From Amycolatopsis mediterranei (GTDB lineage Bacteria; Actinomycetota; Actinomycetes; Mycobacteriales; Pseudonocardiaceae), in assembly GCF_026017845.1 (NCBI RefSeq), contig NZ_CP100416.1, positions 2,910,974 through 2,974,973 on the forward strand: a stretch of 64,000 bases of DNA, written 5' to 3'. The position numbers and the translations under genes are program-made. This document shows positions 21,397-30,566 of the stretch, one piece after another (position 1 is the first letter of the stretch; every line of letters starts with the position of its first letter). The notes beneath the pieces were generated by a model. The model saw nothing but the letters and a program-made list of their open reading frames with translations, did not search any database and was not told where the DNA came from.

Positions 21397-22306
21397 CGCA
21401 GCCCCCTCCGCCGCAGCCGCCGCCACCGCACGACGACCCGCTGCTGCACGACGAGCTCGAGCACGACGACCCGCTGCTGCAGGACGACCCGCCGGACGAG
21501 CCACCGCCGCCGAACGACGTCACCGGCGGGGCCAGCGCCGCGCTCAGCTCCTCGTCCGGGTACATCGCCCAGCCTCCCAGCGCGACCGCGGCGGCCGCCC
21601 CGCCGAGCAGGATGCCGCCGGCCAGCATGCCGGCCGGCACCGGTCCGCTCGCCGCGGCCCGGGCCTGCCCGAGCAGGCGGTGTCCCGCGGCCGACGGCTG
21701 CCGGGCGCCCGTCTTCGCCCGGCGGACCGCCGCCACGATCGCCAGCACCGCCGCGATGACGACCAGGAACACCAGGATCCCGACCGGGCGGCCGAGGGAG
21801 ATGCCGGTGACCAGCCGCGCCACGCCGAACGCCAGCACCGCCAGCTGGAGGAGCAGGCCGAACGTCCGGGCCTGCCGCTTGGCGGCCGCCGACGCCAGCA
21901 GCCCGCGTCGGTCGAGGCCCTCCTCCAAGGCCCGCATCGCCGCCGACTGGCGGCCGTACGCCCGCAGCGTCGCCGTCGTCTTCAGCTGCGCCGCGTCGAA
22001 GACGGCCTGCTCCAGCGGTTCGGCCGGCCGCGTCCCGGCCTGGCTGACCTGCTTGTAGCTGTTGACGCGCAGCTGCCCGCGCTCGACCAGGGCCGCGATG
22101 GCCGCGTCGACGGCCCGGTCGGGGCCGCCGGCGAGGAAGGCCAGCTGGTAGACGGTCGGCGGCGGGCCGGGCGTGACGGCGTCCGCCCGCATCGCCCGGC
22201 TGCTCACGATCCCGGACACCACGACCCTGACCAGCAGGACCGCGCCGAGCAATGCGATGTAGAGGACCACGAAATCCGGTCCGGAGATGCCCCACGGGTC
22301 GGTCAT
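21389..22306 (-). CDS. TIGR04222-type membrane protein with six-Cys Gly/Ser tail
   Basis: 305 residues. It begins MTDPWGISGPDFVVLYIALL, with an N-terminal membrane segment, a cytosolic domain (VYQLAFLAGGPDRAVDAAIAA with the family's AFLAGGP motif, about 50-145), two central membrane helices (about 148-195), another near 225-245, and a C-terminal low-complexity tail from residue 264. The tail has cysteines at about 276, 282, 287, 293, 298 and 303 separated by four or five Ser/Gly residues and ends CGG. The start ATG has GGGAG upstream. Its 3' end overlaps the DUF692 start by 8 bp. Tail regularity and context suggest a membrane-anchored substrate for Cys modification or a metal-binding tail. 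Confidence 0.88.
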   Translation of the reverse strand: MTDPWGISGPDFVVLYIALLGAVLLVRVVVSGIVSSRAMRADAVTPGPPPTVYQLAFLAGGPDRAVDAAIAALVERGQLRVNSYKQVSQAGTRPAEPLEQAVFDAAQLKTTATLRAYGRQSAAMRALEEGLDRRGLLASAAAKRQARTFGLLLQLAVLAFGVARLVTGISLGRPVGILVFLVVIAAVLAIVAAVRRAKTGARQPSAAGHRLLGQARAAASGPVPAGMLAGGILLGGAAAAVALGGWAMYPDEELSAALAPPVTSFGGGGSSGGSSCSSGSSCSSSSCSSGSSCGGGGCGGGGCGG

Positions 22307-22372
22307 CGCCCGTCTCCCCTCAGTGTGTCGCGGTTACCGTAGCTGTGAGACGCACGCCCTCGCGTCGGCGTT

Positions 22373-23287
22373 TCAACCACCGCAGCCCCCGCCTCCGCCG
22401 CCGCCGCCACCACCGCAGCCGCCGCCCCCGCCGCACGAGCTGCTGCCACCACCGCAGGAGCTGCCGCCGTAGTAGCCGACGGCCGCGCCGCCGCCCCCGC
22501 TCGCCCAGCAGGCGCGCGGACGCCGGGCGGCCTGCGCCGTCGACTGCTGGGTGGCGCGGCTGACGGCCAGCCGGACGTCCTTCTCCGGGTGCCCGCCGAA
22601 GCCGTCCGCGGCGACGGCCCCGGACGGACCCGCGACGAGCGTCCCGGCGCGGCGTGCCTCTGCCGCGGCCGCCCGGCCGGCGGAGGTGGCCTTCACCTCG
22701 GGCTTTTTCGCCGCGCGGACCGTGGCCACCACGGCCGCGACGGTGTTGAGGGCGAGCAGGCCCAGCAGGAAGCCGACGGGGTGCCCGGTCGAGGAGCCCG
22801 CGATCAGCCGGACGACGCCGAGGACGAACAGCGCCCAGTACGCCACGGCGGTGAGCAGCCGGGCCCGGCGCAGCTTCCGGCCGTCGGTGAGCAGGCCGCG
22901 GGCGATCAGCCCGGCCTCCAGGTCCGCCACGGACGGGTGCCGCGCCACCTCGGCGCGCACCCGGTCGACGGAGCTGCCGGTCTTGCCGATCCGCAAGAGC
23001 GCGGCCCGGCCCAGGTCGTCGGATGCCGAACCCCGGACGCGGTTCAGGCGCCCGGTGCCGTCCAGCCGGATCAGCTGCTGCTCCAGCAGCCGCGCGACGA
23101 CCAGTTCGCCGACGCGCTCCCGCCCGCCGGTCAGCAGCGCCAGTTCTTCGGCCCGCGCCGGTGCCCCGCCGGTGCGCCCCCGCGCCGGCAGCGCGGCGTG
23201 CACCACCGCGACCAGCGCCACCAGGAGCAGCACCCCCAGGTAGAGCCCCGCGAACACCGGTCCGGGAATACCCCAGGTGTCGGTCAT
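22373..23287 (-). CDS. TIGR04222-type membrane protein with four-Cys Gly tail
   Basis: 304 residues, paralogue of the next gene: same start (MTDTWGIPGPVFAGLYLGVL), same EELALLTGGRERVGELVVARL domain, two central membrane helices, and a Gly-rich tail from about residue 271 with cysteines near 278, 285, 291 and 302, again ending CGG. Unlike its partner it lacks the membrane segment just before the tail. It is first in the four-gene operon, 66 bp upstream of the second paralogue. GGGAGG precedes the ATG, but this ribosome site is one arm of a 13-bp inverted repeat (23292-23338). Confidence 0.87.
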   Translation of the reverse strand: MTDTWGIPGPVFAGLYLGVLLLVALVAVVHAALPARGRTGGAPARAEELALLTGGRERVGELVVARLLEQQLIRLDGTGRLNRVRGSASDDLGRAALLRIGKTGSSVDRVRAEVARHPSVADLEAGLIARGLLTDGRKLRRARLLTAVAYWALFVLGVVRLIAGSSTGHPVGFLLGLLALNTVAAVVATVRAAKKPEVKATSAGRAAAAEARRAGTLVAGPSGAVAADGFGGHPEKDVRLAVSRATQQSTAQAARRPRACWASGGGGAAVGYYGGSSCGGGSSSCGGGGGCGGGGGGGGGGCGG

Positions 23288-23291
23288 GAGT

Positions 23292-23338
23292 CCGCCCTCC
23301 CTCGTCCGTGTGCGGAGACTACGTCCGAGGAAGGGCGG
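23292..23338 (-). promoter_or_regulatory. Leader hairpin that would cover the ribosome site of the Cys-tail operon
   Basis: On the minus strand CCGCCCTTCCTCG (23326-23338) is followed after 21 nt by CGAGGGAGGGCGG (23292-23304), complementary over 13 bp with one mismatch. The second arm contains the Shine-Dalgarno sequence of the gene starting at 23287. If transcribed, the fold would hide that site, suggesting translational control of the operon. Confidence 0.6.
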
Positions 23339-23361
23339 CGGGTTGCTCGCTTAAGGAGGAT

Positions 23362-23799
23362 TTAGGCCGGCGGGTTTTCCGACCCGGGGACCAGTTTCAG
23401 CGAGATCGAGTTGATGCAGTAGCGCTGGTCGGTCGGGGTCGGGTAGCCCTCGCCCTCGAAGACGTGCCCGAGGTGGCTGTGGCAGGAGCCGCAGAGCACT
23501 TCGATCCGCTTCATGCCCATGGCGCGGTCCTCGCGCAGCAGCACGGCGTCGGAGTCGGCCGGGTCGTAGAACGACGGCCAGCCGCAGTGGCTCTCGAACT
23601 TCGTGTCGCTGCGGAACAGCTCGGCACCGCACGCGCGGCACTCGTAGACGCCGGTGGCCTTGGTGTCGGTGTACTCACCGGTGAACGGCCGTTCGGTCCC
23701 CGCCTGGCGGAGCACGGCGAACTCGTCGGGGCTGAGCTGGGCTCGCCATTCCTGCTCGGACTTCACGACGCGAGGGGTCGCGCCGACAACGGGTTTCAT
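23362..23799 (-). CDS. msrB: Peptide-methionine (R)-S-oxide reductase
   Basis: About 145 residues. Zinc-binding CxxC pairs are CRAC and CGSC; the catalytic cysteine is in RYCINSISL; the substrate pocket motif is ESHCGWPSFYDP and HLGHVFEGEG. It repairs methionine-R-sulfoxide in the cytosol. I start at the ATG of MKPVVGATPRVV (23797-23799), preceded by GGTGAAAGG; an in-frame GTG at 23817 would add six residues. Confidence 0.95.
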   Translation of the reverse strand: MKPVVGATPRVVKSEQEWRAQLSPDEFAVLRQAGTERPFTGEYTDTKATGVYECRACGAELFRSDTKFESHCGWPSFYDPADSDAVLLREDRAMGMKRIEVLCGSCHSHLGHVFEGEGYPTPTDQRYCINSISLKLVPGSENPPA

Positions 23800-23818
23800 A
23801 CCTTTCACCCGATCCACG

Positions 23819-24124
23819 TTACGCCGCGAGCCAGGCGAGGGCGTGCACCACGATGTCCCATGCGGCCACGATCACGCCGAGCACGATGAGAACCACGATC
23901 AGGGCCGACACCCAGTAGCGCAGCCCGCCGAGGCGGTTGCTGGAGTCGGCGAAGTCGGCGACGCCGTCGAGGGCGGCCTCGATGGTGTAGTTCGGGCCGC
24001 AGCGTTCGATGCGGTCGAGGTGCTCGGCGAACGCGCGCGCCTCCGGGTCGTACGGGTCCAGGCCGACCAGGTCCTCGTGGAAGCGAGGATTCTGGCCCGG
24101 CAGTGAAGCTCCGTCTTCGGCCAT
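23819..24124 (-). CDS. Small single-pass membrane protein, unknown function
   Basis: About 101 residues (MAEDGASLPGQNPRFHEDLV), with a soluble N-terminal half rich in acidic residues and one strong membrane helix near the C-terminus (YWVSALIVVLIVLGVIVAAW). An upstream ATG (24142) would add six residues. It lies between msrB and the kinase gene on the same strand. Confidence 0.7.
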   Translation of the reverse strand: MAEDGASLPGQNPRFHEDLVGLDPYDPEARAFAEHLDRIERCGPNYTIEAALDGVADFADSSNRLGGLRYWVSALIVVLIVLGVIVAAWDIVVHALAWLAA

Positions 24125-24177
24125 GCCACCACGGTAGGCCATCCGGACCCGTCAGCCCACCGGACGCGCGTTACGTC

Positions 24178-25863
<1,686 letters not shown>

Positions 25864-25967
25864 GGCGACTGCTCCTGACGAAATTCCCGGTGGTGGTGGC
25901 CCTGCTCAGCGCGGTACCGCTTCGCGCACCCGATCGAGTGTAGCGGTCGGCCGCGCGGGAGTTCGCG

Positions 25968-26630
25968 TCAGCCAGCCGGTCCGGCGGGCTGCGGTTCGGC
26001 CGGTGCCCGCTTCTTGAACACCTTGACCAGCCCGATTGCTCCGGCCAGCGCGAACAAGCCGTAACAGGCGAGCAGCGCGGGCGGCGTGTCGCCGGTCAGG
26101 GCGTCGCCGAGGACGACCACGGCGACCGTGCCGGGCACGCTCCCGAGCAGCGTACCGGCCAGGTACGGGACGAGCCGCACAGAGGACACCCCGCAGAGGT
26201 AGCTGAAGGGCGCGAACGGCACCACCGGGATCAGCCGCAGTGACGTGATGGCGAGGACGCCGCCGCCGGAAAGGCGGTCGTTGACCGTTTTGACCGCGGA
26301 CCGGTGCAGGTGCCGGGTGACCAGGTCGCGGCCGAGCAGGCGGGCCAGTCCGAAGGAGAGGCCGGCCGCGATGGTGGTGGCGACCAGGCCGATCGCGATC
26401 CCGGCCGCGGTGCCGACGAGCAGGCCGGCGGCGAGGTTGAACACCGTCCGCGGGACGGGCGCCACGGTGAGCAGCGAGTACGCGACGAGCAGCACGAGCG
26501 GGGTGGCGGGGCCGGTGGCCGCGGCCCAGGCCTGCAGGTCGGCCGGGCCGGGGATCGGCAGCAGCACCGCGGCCGCCGCGAAGGCGGCGAGCACGGCGAG
26601 CGCGACGATCAGTTTGGTGCGGCCGGACAC
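25968..26630 (-). CDS. TVP38/TMEM64 (VTT/DedA-like) membrane protein
   Basis: 220 residues, five to six membrane segments. The VTT-domain signatures are present: FNLAAGLLVGTAAGIAIGLVATTIAAGLSFGLAR and LRLIPVVPFAPFSYLCGVSSVRLVPYLAGTLLGSVPG (the second re-entrant part with conserved Arg and Pro). Related proteins move or scramble lipids or small solutes across the membrane; the substrate here is unknown. It starts 119 bp from the divergent ligD gene, with a palindromic repeat between. Confidence 0.9.
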   Translation of the reverse strand: MSGRTKLIVALAVLAAFAAAAVLLPIPGPADLQAWAAATGPATPLVLLVAYSLLTVAPVPRTVFNLAAGLLVGTAAGIAIGLVATTIAAGLSFGLARLLGRDLVTRHLHRSAVKTVNDRLSGGGVLAITSLRLIPVVPFAPFSYLCGVSSVRLVPYLAGTLLGSVPGTVAVVVLGDALTGDTPPALLACYGLFALAGAIGLVKVFKKRAPAEPQPAGPAG

Positions 26631-26670
26631 CGTTCGAGCCTACCGGCCGGGGTGCGGCGGGCGGCCCGGG

Positions 26671-26728
26671 CGCAGTGAATGACTCATTCCTGGCGTCGCA
26701 TGCAGTGAATGAGTCATTCACTGCATGC
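26671..26728. repeat. Dispersed palindromic repeat (TGACTCA/TGAGTCA-centred)
   Basis: Two adjacent palindromes. The first is within a 28-bp block at 26671-26698 (core GAATGACTCATTC) that is repeated exactly at 42241-42268. The second, 26698-26728, is a perfect 31-nt palindrome with 15-bp arms around a central G (core TGAATGAGTCATTCA). It sits in the divergent region between the TVP38-like gene and ligD. Confidence 0.85.
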
Positions 26729-26749
26729 GGGTGCCGCTAGCGTGGCCGC

Positions 26750-27766
26750 ATGCCCAAGAACGGTGACCCGGTCGAGTACGAGGTGGACGGGCGCACGGTC
26801 CGCGTCACGAGCCCCGACAAGGTGTACTTCCCCCAGCGCGGCATCACGAAGCGGCAGGTCGTCGAGCACTACATCACGGTCGGCGCGCCGCTGCTGCGCG
26901 CGATCGGCGAGCGTCCGACGACGCTGAAGCGCTACGTCGACGGCGTCGAAGGCGAGTGGTTCTACGCCAAGCGCGTGCCGAAGGGCGCGCCCGAGTGGGT
27001 TTCGACCGCCGGGATCACGTTCCCGTCCGGCCGCAAGGCGGCCGAGGTGTGCCCGACCGAGCCGGCGGTGTTCGCGTGGGCGGCCAACCTGGGCACGTTC
27101 GACTTCCACCCGTGGCCGGTCCGCCGCCCGGACACCGACCACCCCGACGAGCTCCGGATCGACGTCGATCCGCCGGACCGGGCGGGCTTCGCGGACGCGG
27201 TCGAGGTGGCGATGGTGGTCCGCGAGGTCCTGGCGGACGCGGGGCTGACCGGCTACCCGAAGACCTCCGGCGGCCGCGGGGTGCACGTGCTGGTCCGCAT
27301 CCGCCCGGAGTGGGACTTCATCGCGGTCCGGCACGCGGTGATCGCGCTGGGCCGCGAGGTCGCCCGGCGCATCCCGGAGAAGGCGACGATCAACTGGTGG
27401 AAGGAGGAGCGGGAGGGCCGCGTGTTCCTCGACTACAACCAGGCGGCCCGCGACCGGACGGTGGCTTCGTCCTGGTCGGTCCGCGGCACCCCGCGCGCCA
27501 CGGTGTCGACGCCGCTGACGTGGGACCTGCTGGGCGAGGTGGACGCGGACGACTTCGACGTCCTGACGATCCCGGCGTTCCTGGAGAAGCACGGAGACCT
27601 GCACGCGCCGATGGACGCCTCGCCGTTCGGCCTGGAGACGGCGCTGGAGTGGTACGAGCGGGATGAGCGGGACCACGGGCTGGGGGAACTGCCGTATCCG
27701 CCGGACTACCCGAAGATGCCGGGGGAGCCGAAGCGGGTCCAGCCGAGCAAGGCGCGTCCCGAGTGA
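26750..27766 (+). CDS. ligD: Stand-alone LigD polymerase (primase-like) domain protein
   Basis: 338 residues corresponding to the NHEJ polymerase domain only, without ligase or nuclease domains. Motifs: VTSPDKVYFPQRGITK, LRIDVDPPDR (catalytic Asp pair of the AEP superfamily), GYPKTSGGRGVHVLV and the late acidic motif in VFLDYNQAARDRTVASSWS. Such proteins extend or fill ends during Ku-dependent break repair. An ATP-dependent ligase gene lies about 12 kb away (39454-40533); Ku is not in the window. Confidence 0.93.
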   Translation: MPKNGDPVEYEVDGRTVRVTSPDKVYFPQRGITKRQVVEHYITVGAPLLRAIGERPTTLKRYVDGVEGEWFYAKRVPKGAPEWVSTAGITFPSGRKAAEVCPTEPAVFAWAANLGTFDFHPWPVRRPDTDHPDELRIDVDPPDRAGFADAVEVAMVVREVLADAGLTGYPKTSGGRGVHVLVRIRPEWDFIAVRHAVIALGREVARRIPEKATINWWKEEREGRVFLDYNQAARDRTVASSWSVRGTPRATVSTPLTWDLLGEVDADDFDVLTIPAFLEKHGDLHAPMDASPFGLETALEWYERDERDHGLGELPYPPDYPKMPGEPKRVQPSKARPE

Positions 27767-28018
27767 CCTCACGGCCTGCGGCAGTGCCGGTGTAACCGGA
27801 ACCACAGCATCGGCGGAAATGGTTGTCATTCTGCGCCGAATGTCCCAGCGGGTGATGCGGCGAGTGATCACGCAAACGCCCGCTGTCGCCTTTCGGGTCA
27901 CAAATGTTGCACGGCCGATCTCCATGTCACGATCTTGGTCTCCGACGGCGTAACGTGCGGTCCCGGATCGACGACTCCCCCGGGCCATCGGGGGGGGGTC
28001 CGAGGAAGGAGGCCGTTC

Positions 28019-28411
28019 GTGGACGACCTGATCGCTTTCCTCGCGGCGCGCGTGGGCGCGCGGCAGGCGTTGATCATGCAGGCCGTCAACAAGGCGAAGG
28101 CCGGCGAGGTGATGAACCGCGGCGAGACGAAGGTCGCCGTGGAGCAGAAGATCCGCGGGCTCACCGACCTCGAGCTCGACGTGGTCAACCAGATGATCAA
28201 CGAGATCGAGGCGACCCGGCGGATCCTGCTCGCCCATCGCACGACGGTGTCGGAGAAGGTCCCCGGGTTTCCGCTCTACGGCAGCGAATACTGGTGTGAA
28301 ACCTGCCACGTGCCAGCCGACGAGGCCGGCTCCAACTGGTGCCTCACGCTGCGCCTGCTGGCCCTGCCCTACGCCGACCACCCGGAGTACAGCGAGCGCT
28401 GGCGGCCCTGA
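28019..28411 (+). CDS. DUF6221 family protein
   Basis: 130 residues of an actinobacterial family of unknown function, starting VDDLIAFLAARVGARQAL and ending LLALPYADHPEYSERWRP, which is the family signature. The central part is helical (RGLTDLELDVVNQMINEIEA) and two Cys-containing segments (WCETCH, SNWCL) suggest metal binding. The GTG is six bases after AAGGAGG. The 250 bp upstream hold a run of nine G's near 27990 but no clear promoter. Confidence 0.83.
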   Translation: MDDLIAFLAARVGARQALIMQAVNKAKAGEVMNRGETKVAVEQKIRGLTDLELDVVNQMINEIEATRRILLAHRTTVSEKVPGFPLYGSEYWCETCHVPADEAGSNWCLTLRLLALPYADHPEYSERWRP

Positions 28412-28447
28412 CGGGAATCCCGTCACGCGCACGGCGTTGCACCGGAA

Positions 28448-29446
28448 GTGACGCTGTTCTCCGTGCTCGATCGCTCGCCCGTGCGGCGGGACCGCGGGCC
28501 CGCGCAGGCGCTGCGGGACACCGTCGCCTTCGCCGCCCGCGTCGAACGGCTGGGCTACCACCGGTTCTGGGTGTCCGAGCACCACGGCGTGCCGGGCGTC
28601 GCCGGGTCCGCGCCGACCGTGCTGGCCGCCGCCGTCGCAAGCGCGACGAGCCGCATCCGTGTCGGCACCGGTGGCGTGATGCTGCCGAACCACCGGCCGC
28701 TGGTCGTGGCGGAGCAGTTCGGCGTCCTGGAAGCGCTTCACCCGGGGCGGATCGACATGGGTCTCGGCCGGTCCGTCGGCTTCACCGGCGGCGTCCGATC
28801 GGCGCTGGGGCACGGCAAAGAGGACGCCGACGACTTCGGCGCCCAGGTCCGGGAACTGCTCGGCTTCTTCACCGGGGGATACGCATACCCTGGCGTGCAC
28901 GCCTACCCGGCCGAGGGGCTGCGCGTGCCGCCGTTCCTGCTGGCCACCGGCTCGGGCGCGGACCTCGCCGCGGAGCTCGGGCTGCCGCTGGTGATCGCCC
29001 CGGTGCGCGGCGAACGAGCCCTGGCCGAAGCCGTGACGCGCTACCGGAACGGGTTCCGGCCGTCCGGGTGGGCGCGCGAGCCGTACGTGGTGGTGTCGGC
29101 GGCGATCGCGGTGGCGGACTCCGCGGCGGACGCGCGCCGGCTGCTCGTCTCGGAAGCCTGGGCGACGGTGTATTCGCGCTCCCACGGCGTCTTCCCGCCC
29201 CTGGACCCGCCCGCCGACATCCTCGCGGCGCCGATGAGCGACCGCGAGCGCCGGCGGCTCGAGGAGACTTTGGACGGTCAGATTTCGGGCACGCCCGCCG
29301 AAGTGGCGGACCGGCTGGGGCGGTTGGTGGCGGTCACCGGCGCCGACGAAATCCTCGCCACGACCGCCGCCTACGACCAATCCGCGCGGCTCGATTCCTT
29401 TGCCGCGTTGGCCGAACTGACGGGGAAGCGTGAGCCCATTTCCTGA
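28448..29446 (+). CDS. LLM-class flavin-dependent oxidoreductase
   Basis: 332 residues, bacterial-luciferase-like TIM barrel. FWVSEHHGVPGVAGSAPTVL and TSRIRVGTGGVMLPNHRPLVVAEQFGVLEALHPGRIDMGLGR are the typical alkanal-monooxygenase-like blocks; PPFLLATGSGADLAAELGLP follows. Whether it uses FMN or F420 cannot be told. GTG start at 28448, 36 bp after the DUF6221 gene, so probably co-transcribed. Its TGA is inside a perfect 8-bp hairpin. Confidence 0.92.
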   Translation: MTLFSVLDRSPVRRDRGPAQALRDTVAFAARVERLGYHRFWVSEHHGVPGVAGSAPTVLAAAVASATSRIRVGTGGVMLPNHRPLVVAEQFGVLEALHPGRIDMGLGRSVGFTGGVRSALGHGKEDADDFGAQVRELLGFFTGGYAYPGVHAYPAEGLRVPPFLLATGSGADLAAELGLPLVIAPVRGERALAEAVTRYRNGFRPSGWAREPYVVVSAAIAVADSAADARRLLVSEAWATVYSRSHGVFPPLDPPADILAAPMSDRERRRLEETLDGQISGTPAEVADRLGRLVAVTGADEILATTAAYDQSARLDSFAALAELTGKREPIS

Positions 29447-29461
29447 TATTCGGATATCAGG
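29442..29461. terminator. Hairpin overlapping the LLM stop codon
   Basis: CCTGATAT-TCGG-ATATCAGG is a perfect 8-bp stem with a four-base loop, at 29442-29461. It includes the TGA stop. There is no U-tract, so it may be a weak terminator or an operator for the downstream promoter. Confidence 0.5.
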
Positions 29462-29491
29462 TCAAGGAATTTCGGTGCCGTATTCCGGTGC

Positions 29492-29641
29492 TATGATTCC
29501 CCGGTGACTGCCGGGTCGGCCTCGAGCCGTGAGCAGACGGGGCACCCGGCTGTGCCGTGACCTCCGGGCGGCCCCGCGGGCCGCCGCCTCCTCGCGCGGA
29601 TCTCCCTGATCGGGACGTGCGCGGGAAGGAGGTGAAATCGC
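29492..29641 (+). promoter_or_regulatory. Promoter and structured leader of the S1-domain gene
   Basis: TATGAT at 29492-29497 is a near-consensus -10 box; a -35 box is weak. The leader of about 137 nt contains a perfect hairpin (GGCGGCCC at 29567-29574, loop CGC, GGGCCGCC at 29578-29585) and two CCTCC segments (29561-29565, 29587-29591) complementary to the AAGGAGG ribosome site just before the ATG. Confidence 0.45.
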
Positions 29642-29860
29642 ATGACCCCATGGCAGGAGTTCTTCGAGGCCCACGCCGAGGGCAGCGTCCTCGACGGCGT
29701 CGTGGCCCGTGTGCTGCCGTTCGGCGCGTTCGTCGAGGTCGCGGACGGCATCCACGGCTTGCTGGTGACCGACGCGGCACCGGAAGCCGGGACACGGCTG
29801 CCCGTCCGCATCGAAGCCATCGACGTGGAACGGCGCCGATTCAGCCTGGTGAAGGCGTGA
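29642..29860 (+). CDS. Small S1 RNA-binding domain protein
   Basis: 72 residues that are almost entirely one S1/OB-fold domain: GSVLDGVVARVLPFGAFVEV, then GIHGLLVTDAAPEAGTRLPV and IDVERRRFSLVKA. It would bind single-stranded RNA in the cytosol, perhaps at the ribosome or as a cold-shock-like factor. AAGGAGGTGAAATCGC precedes the ATG, giving a strong ribosome site. A long structured leader precedes it. Confidence 0.88.
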   Translation: MTPWQEFFEAHAEGSVLDGVVARVLPFGAFVEVADGIHGLLVTDAAPEAGTRLPVRIEAIDVERRRFSLVKA

Positions 29861-29890
29861 GGTGAGCCGGGTGAGGCAGGGCGCCCTGCC

Positions 29891-30547
29891 TCACCCGAGC
29901 ACCAGCGGCAGCCGCGCGGTCAGGTCGCCCAGTGCTTCACGCTCGGCGTCCGTGGGCGCGCGGCGGCCCGTCGCCACCAGCAGGACGTCCTCGTCCGGGA
30001 ACGACGGCGGGAACTCCGCCCCGGCGATCTTCTCCAGCATCACCCGCGTGCGCGCCAGGCCCTCGGCGGGCGGGCCGGCCGCCGACGGCACGTGGGCCAC
30101 CAGGTCCAGGTGGTGCAACGTCCACTCCAGCACGTACGCCGACAGGTAGTCGCCCACCGTCAGGACCATGTCCTGCGTCGACACCCGCTCTCCCGGGTCC
30201 GCCAGGTCCGCCGCGCGGCCCGCCGCCGAGCCCACGTCGTCCAGGTGGAACTTCAACAGCGCCGGGTCCTCGTACGCCGCCGCCAGGCGGACGATCAGGG
30301 CCGACAGCGGGTCGTCGCCCGACGGCAACGTGCCGGAGACCGCCCAGTACGTGATCGCGTCGTGCGTCAGGGTCGAGGAAGCCGGGGTGGCCAGCGTGAT
30401 CAGCACGTCCTGCGCGTCGATCACCAGGTGGCAGACCAGGTCCCGGACCAGCCAGCCGCGGCAGCCCGACGGCTTCGCGAACTCCGCGTCGGGAAGGGAA
30501 GCGACCGCAAGACGCAACGCCGCCCACGTGCGCGAAAAGAGATCCAC
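29891..30547 (-). CDS. Maleylpyruvate-isomerase-type (TIGR03083, DinB-like) family protein
   Basis: 218 residues. The N-terminal four-helix fold with the metal-ligand pattern is visible: FSRTWAALRLAVASLPDAEF, GWLVRDLVCHLVIDAQDV, and later EWTLHHLDLVAHV containing the paired His. Family members are mycothiol-dependent transferases or isomerases in actinobacteria; the reaction here is unknown. It is 20 bp downstream of the PucR gene and may be co-transcribed. Confidence 0.8.
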   Translation of the reverse strand: MDLFSRTWAALRLAVASLPDAEFAKPSGCRGWLVRDLVCHLVIDAQDVLITLATPASSTLTHDAITYWAVSGTLPSGDDPLSALIVRLAAAYEDPALLKFHLDDVGSAAGRAADLADPGERVSTQDMVLTVGDYLSAYVLEWTLHHLDLVAHVPSAAGPPAEGLARTRVMLEKIAGAEFPPSFPDEDVLLVATGRRAPTDAEREALGDLTARLPLVLG

Positions 30548-30566
30548 GGGCGCGAAGCTAGCAGGG

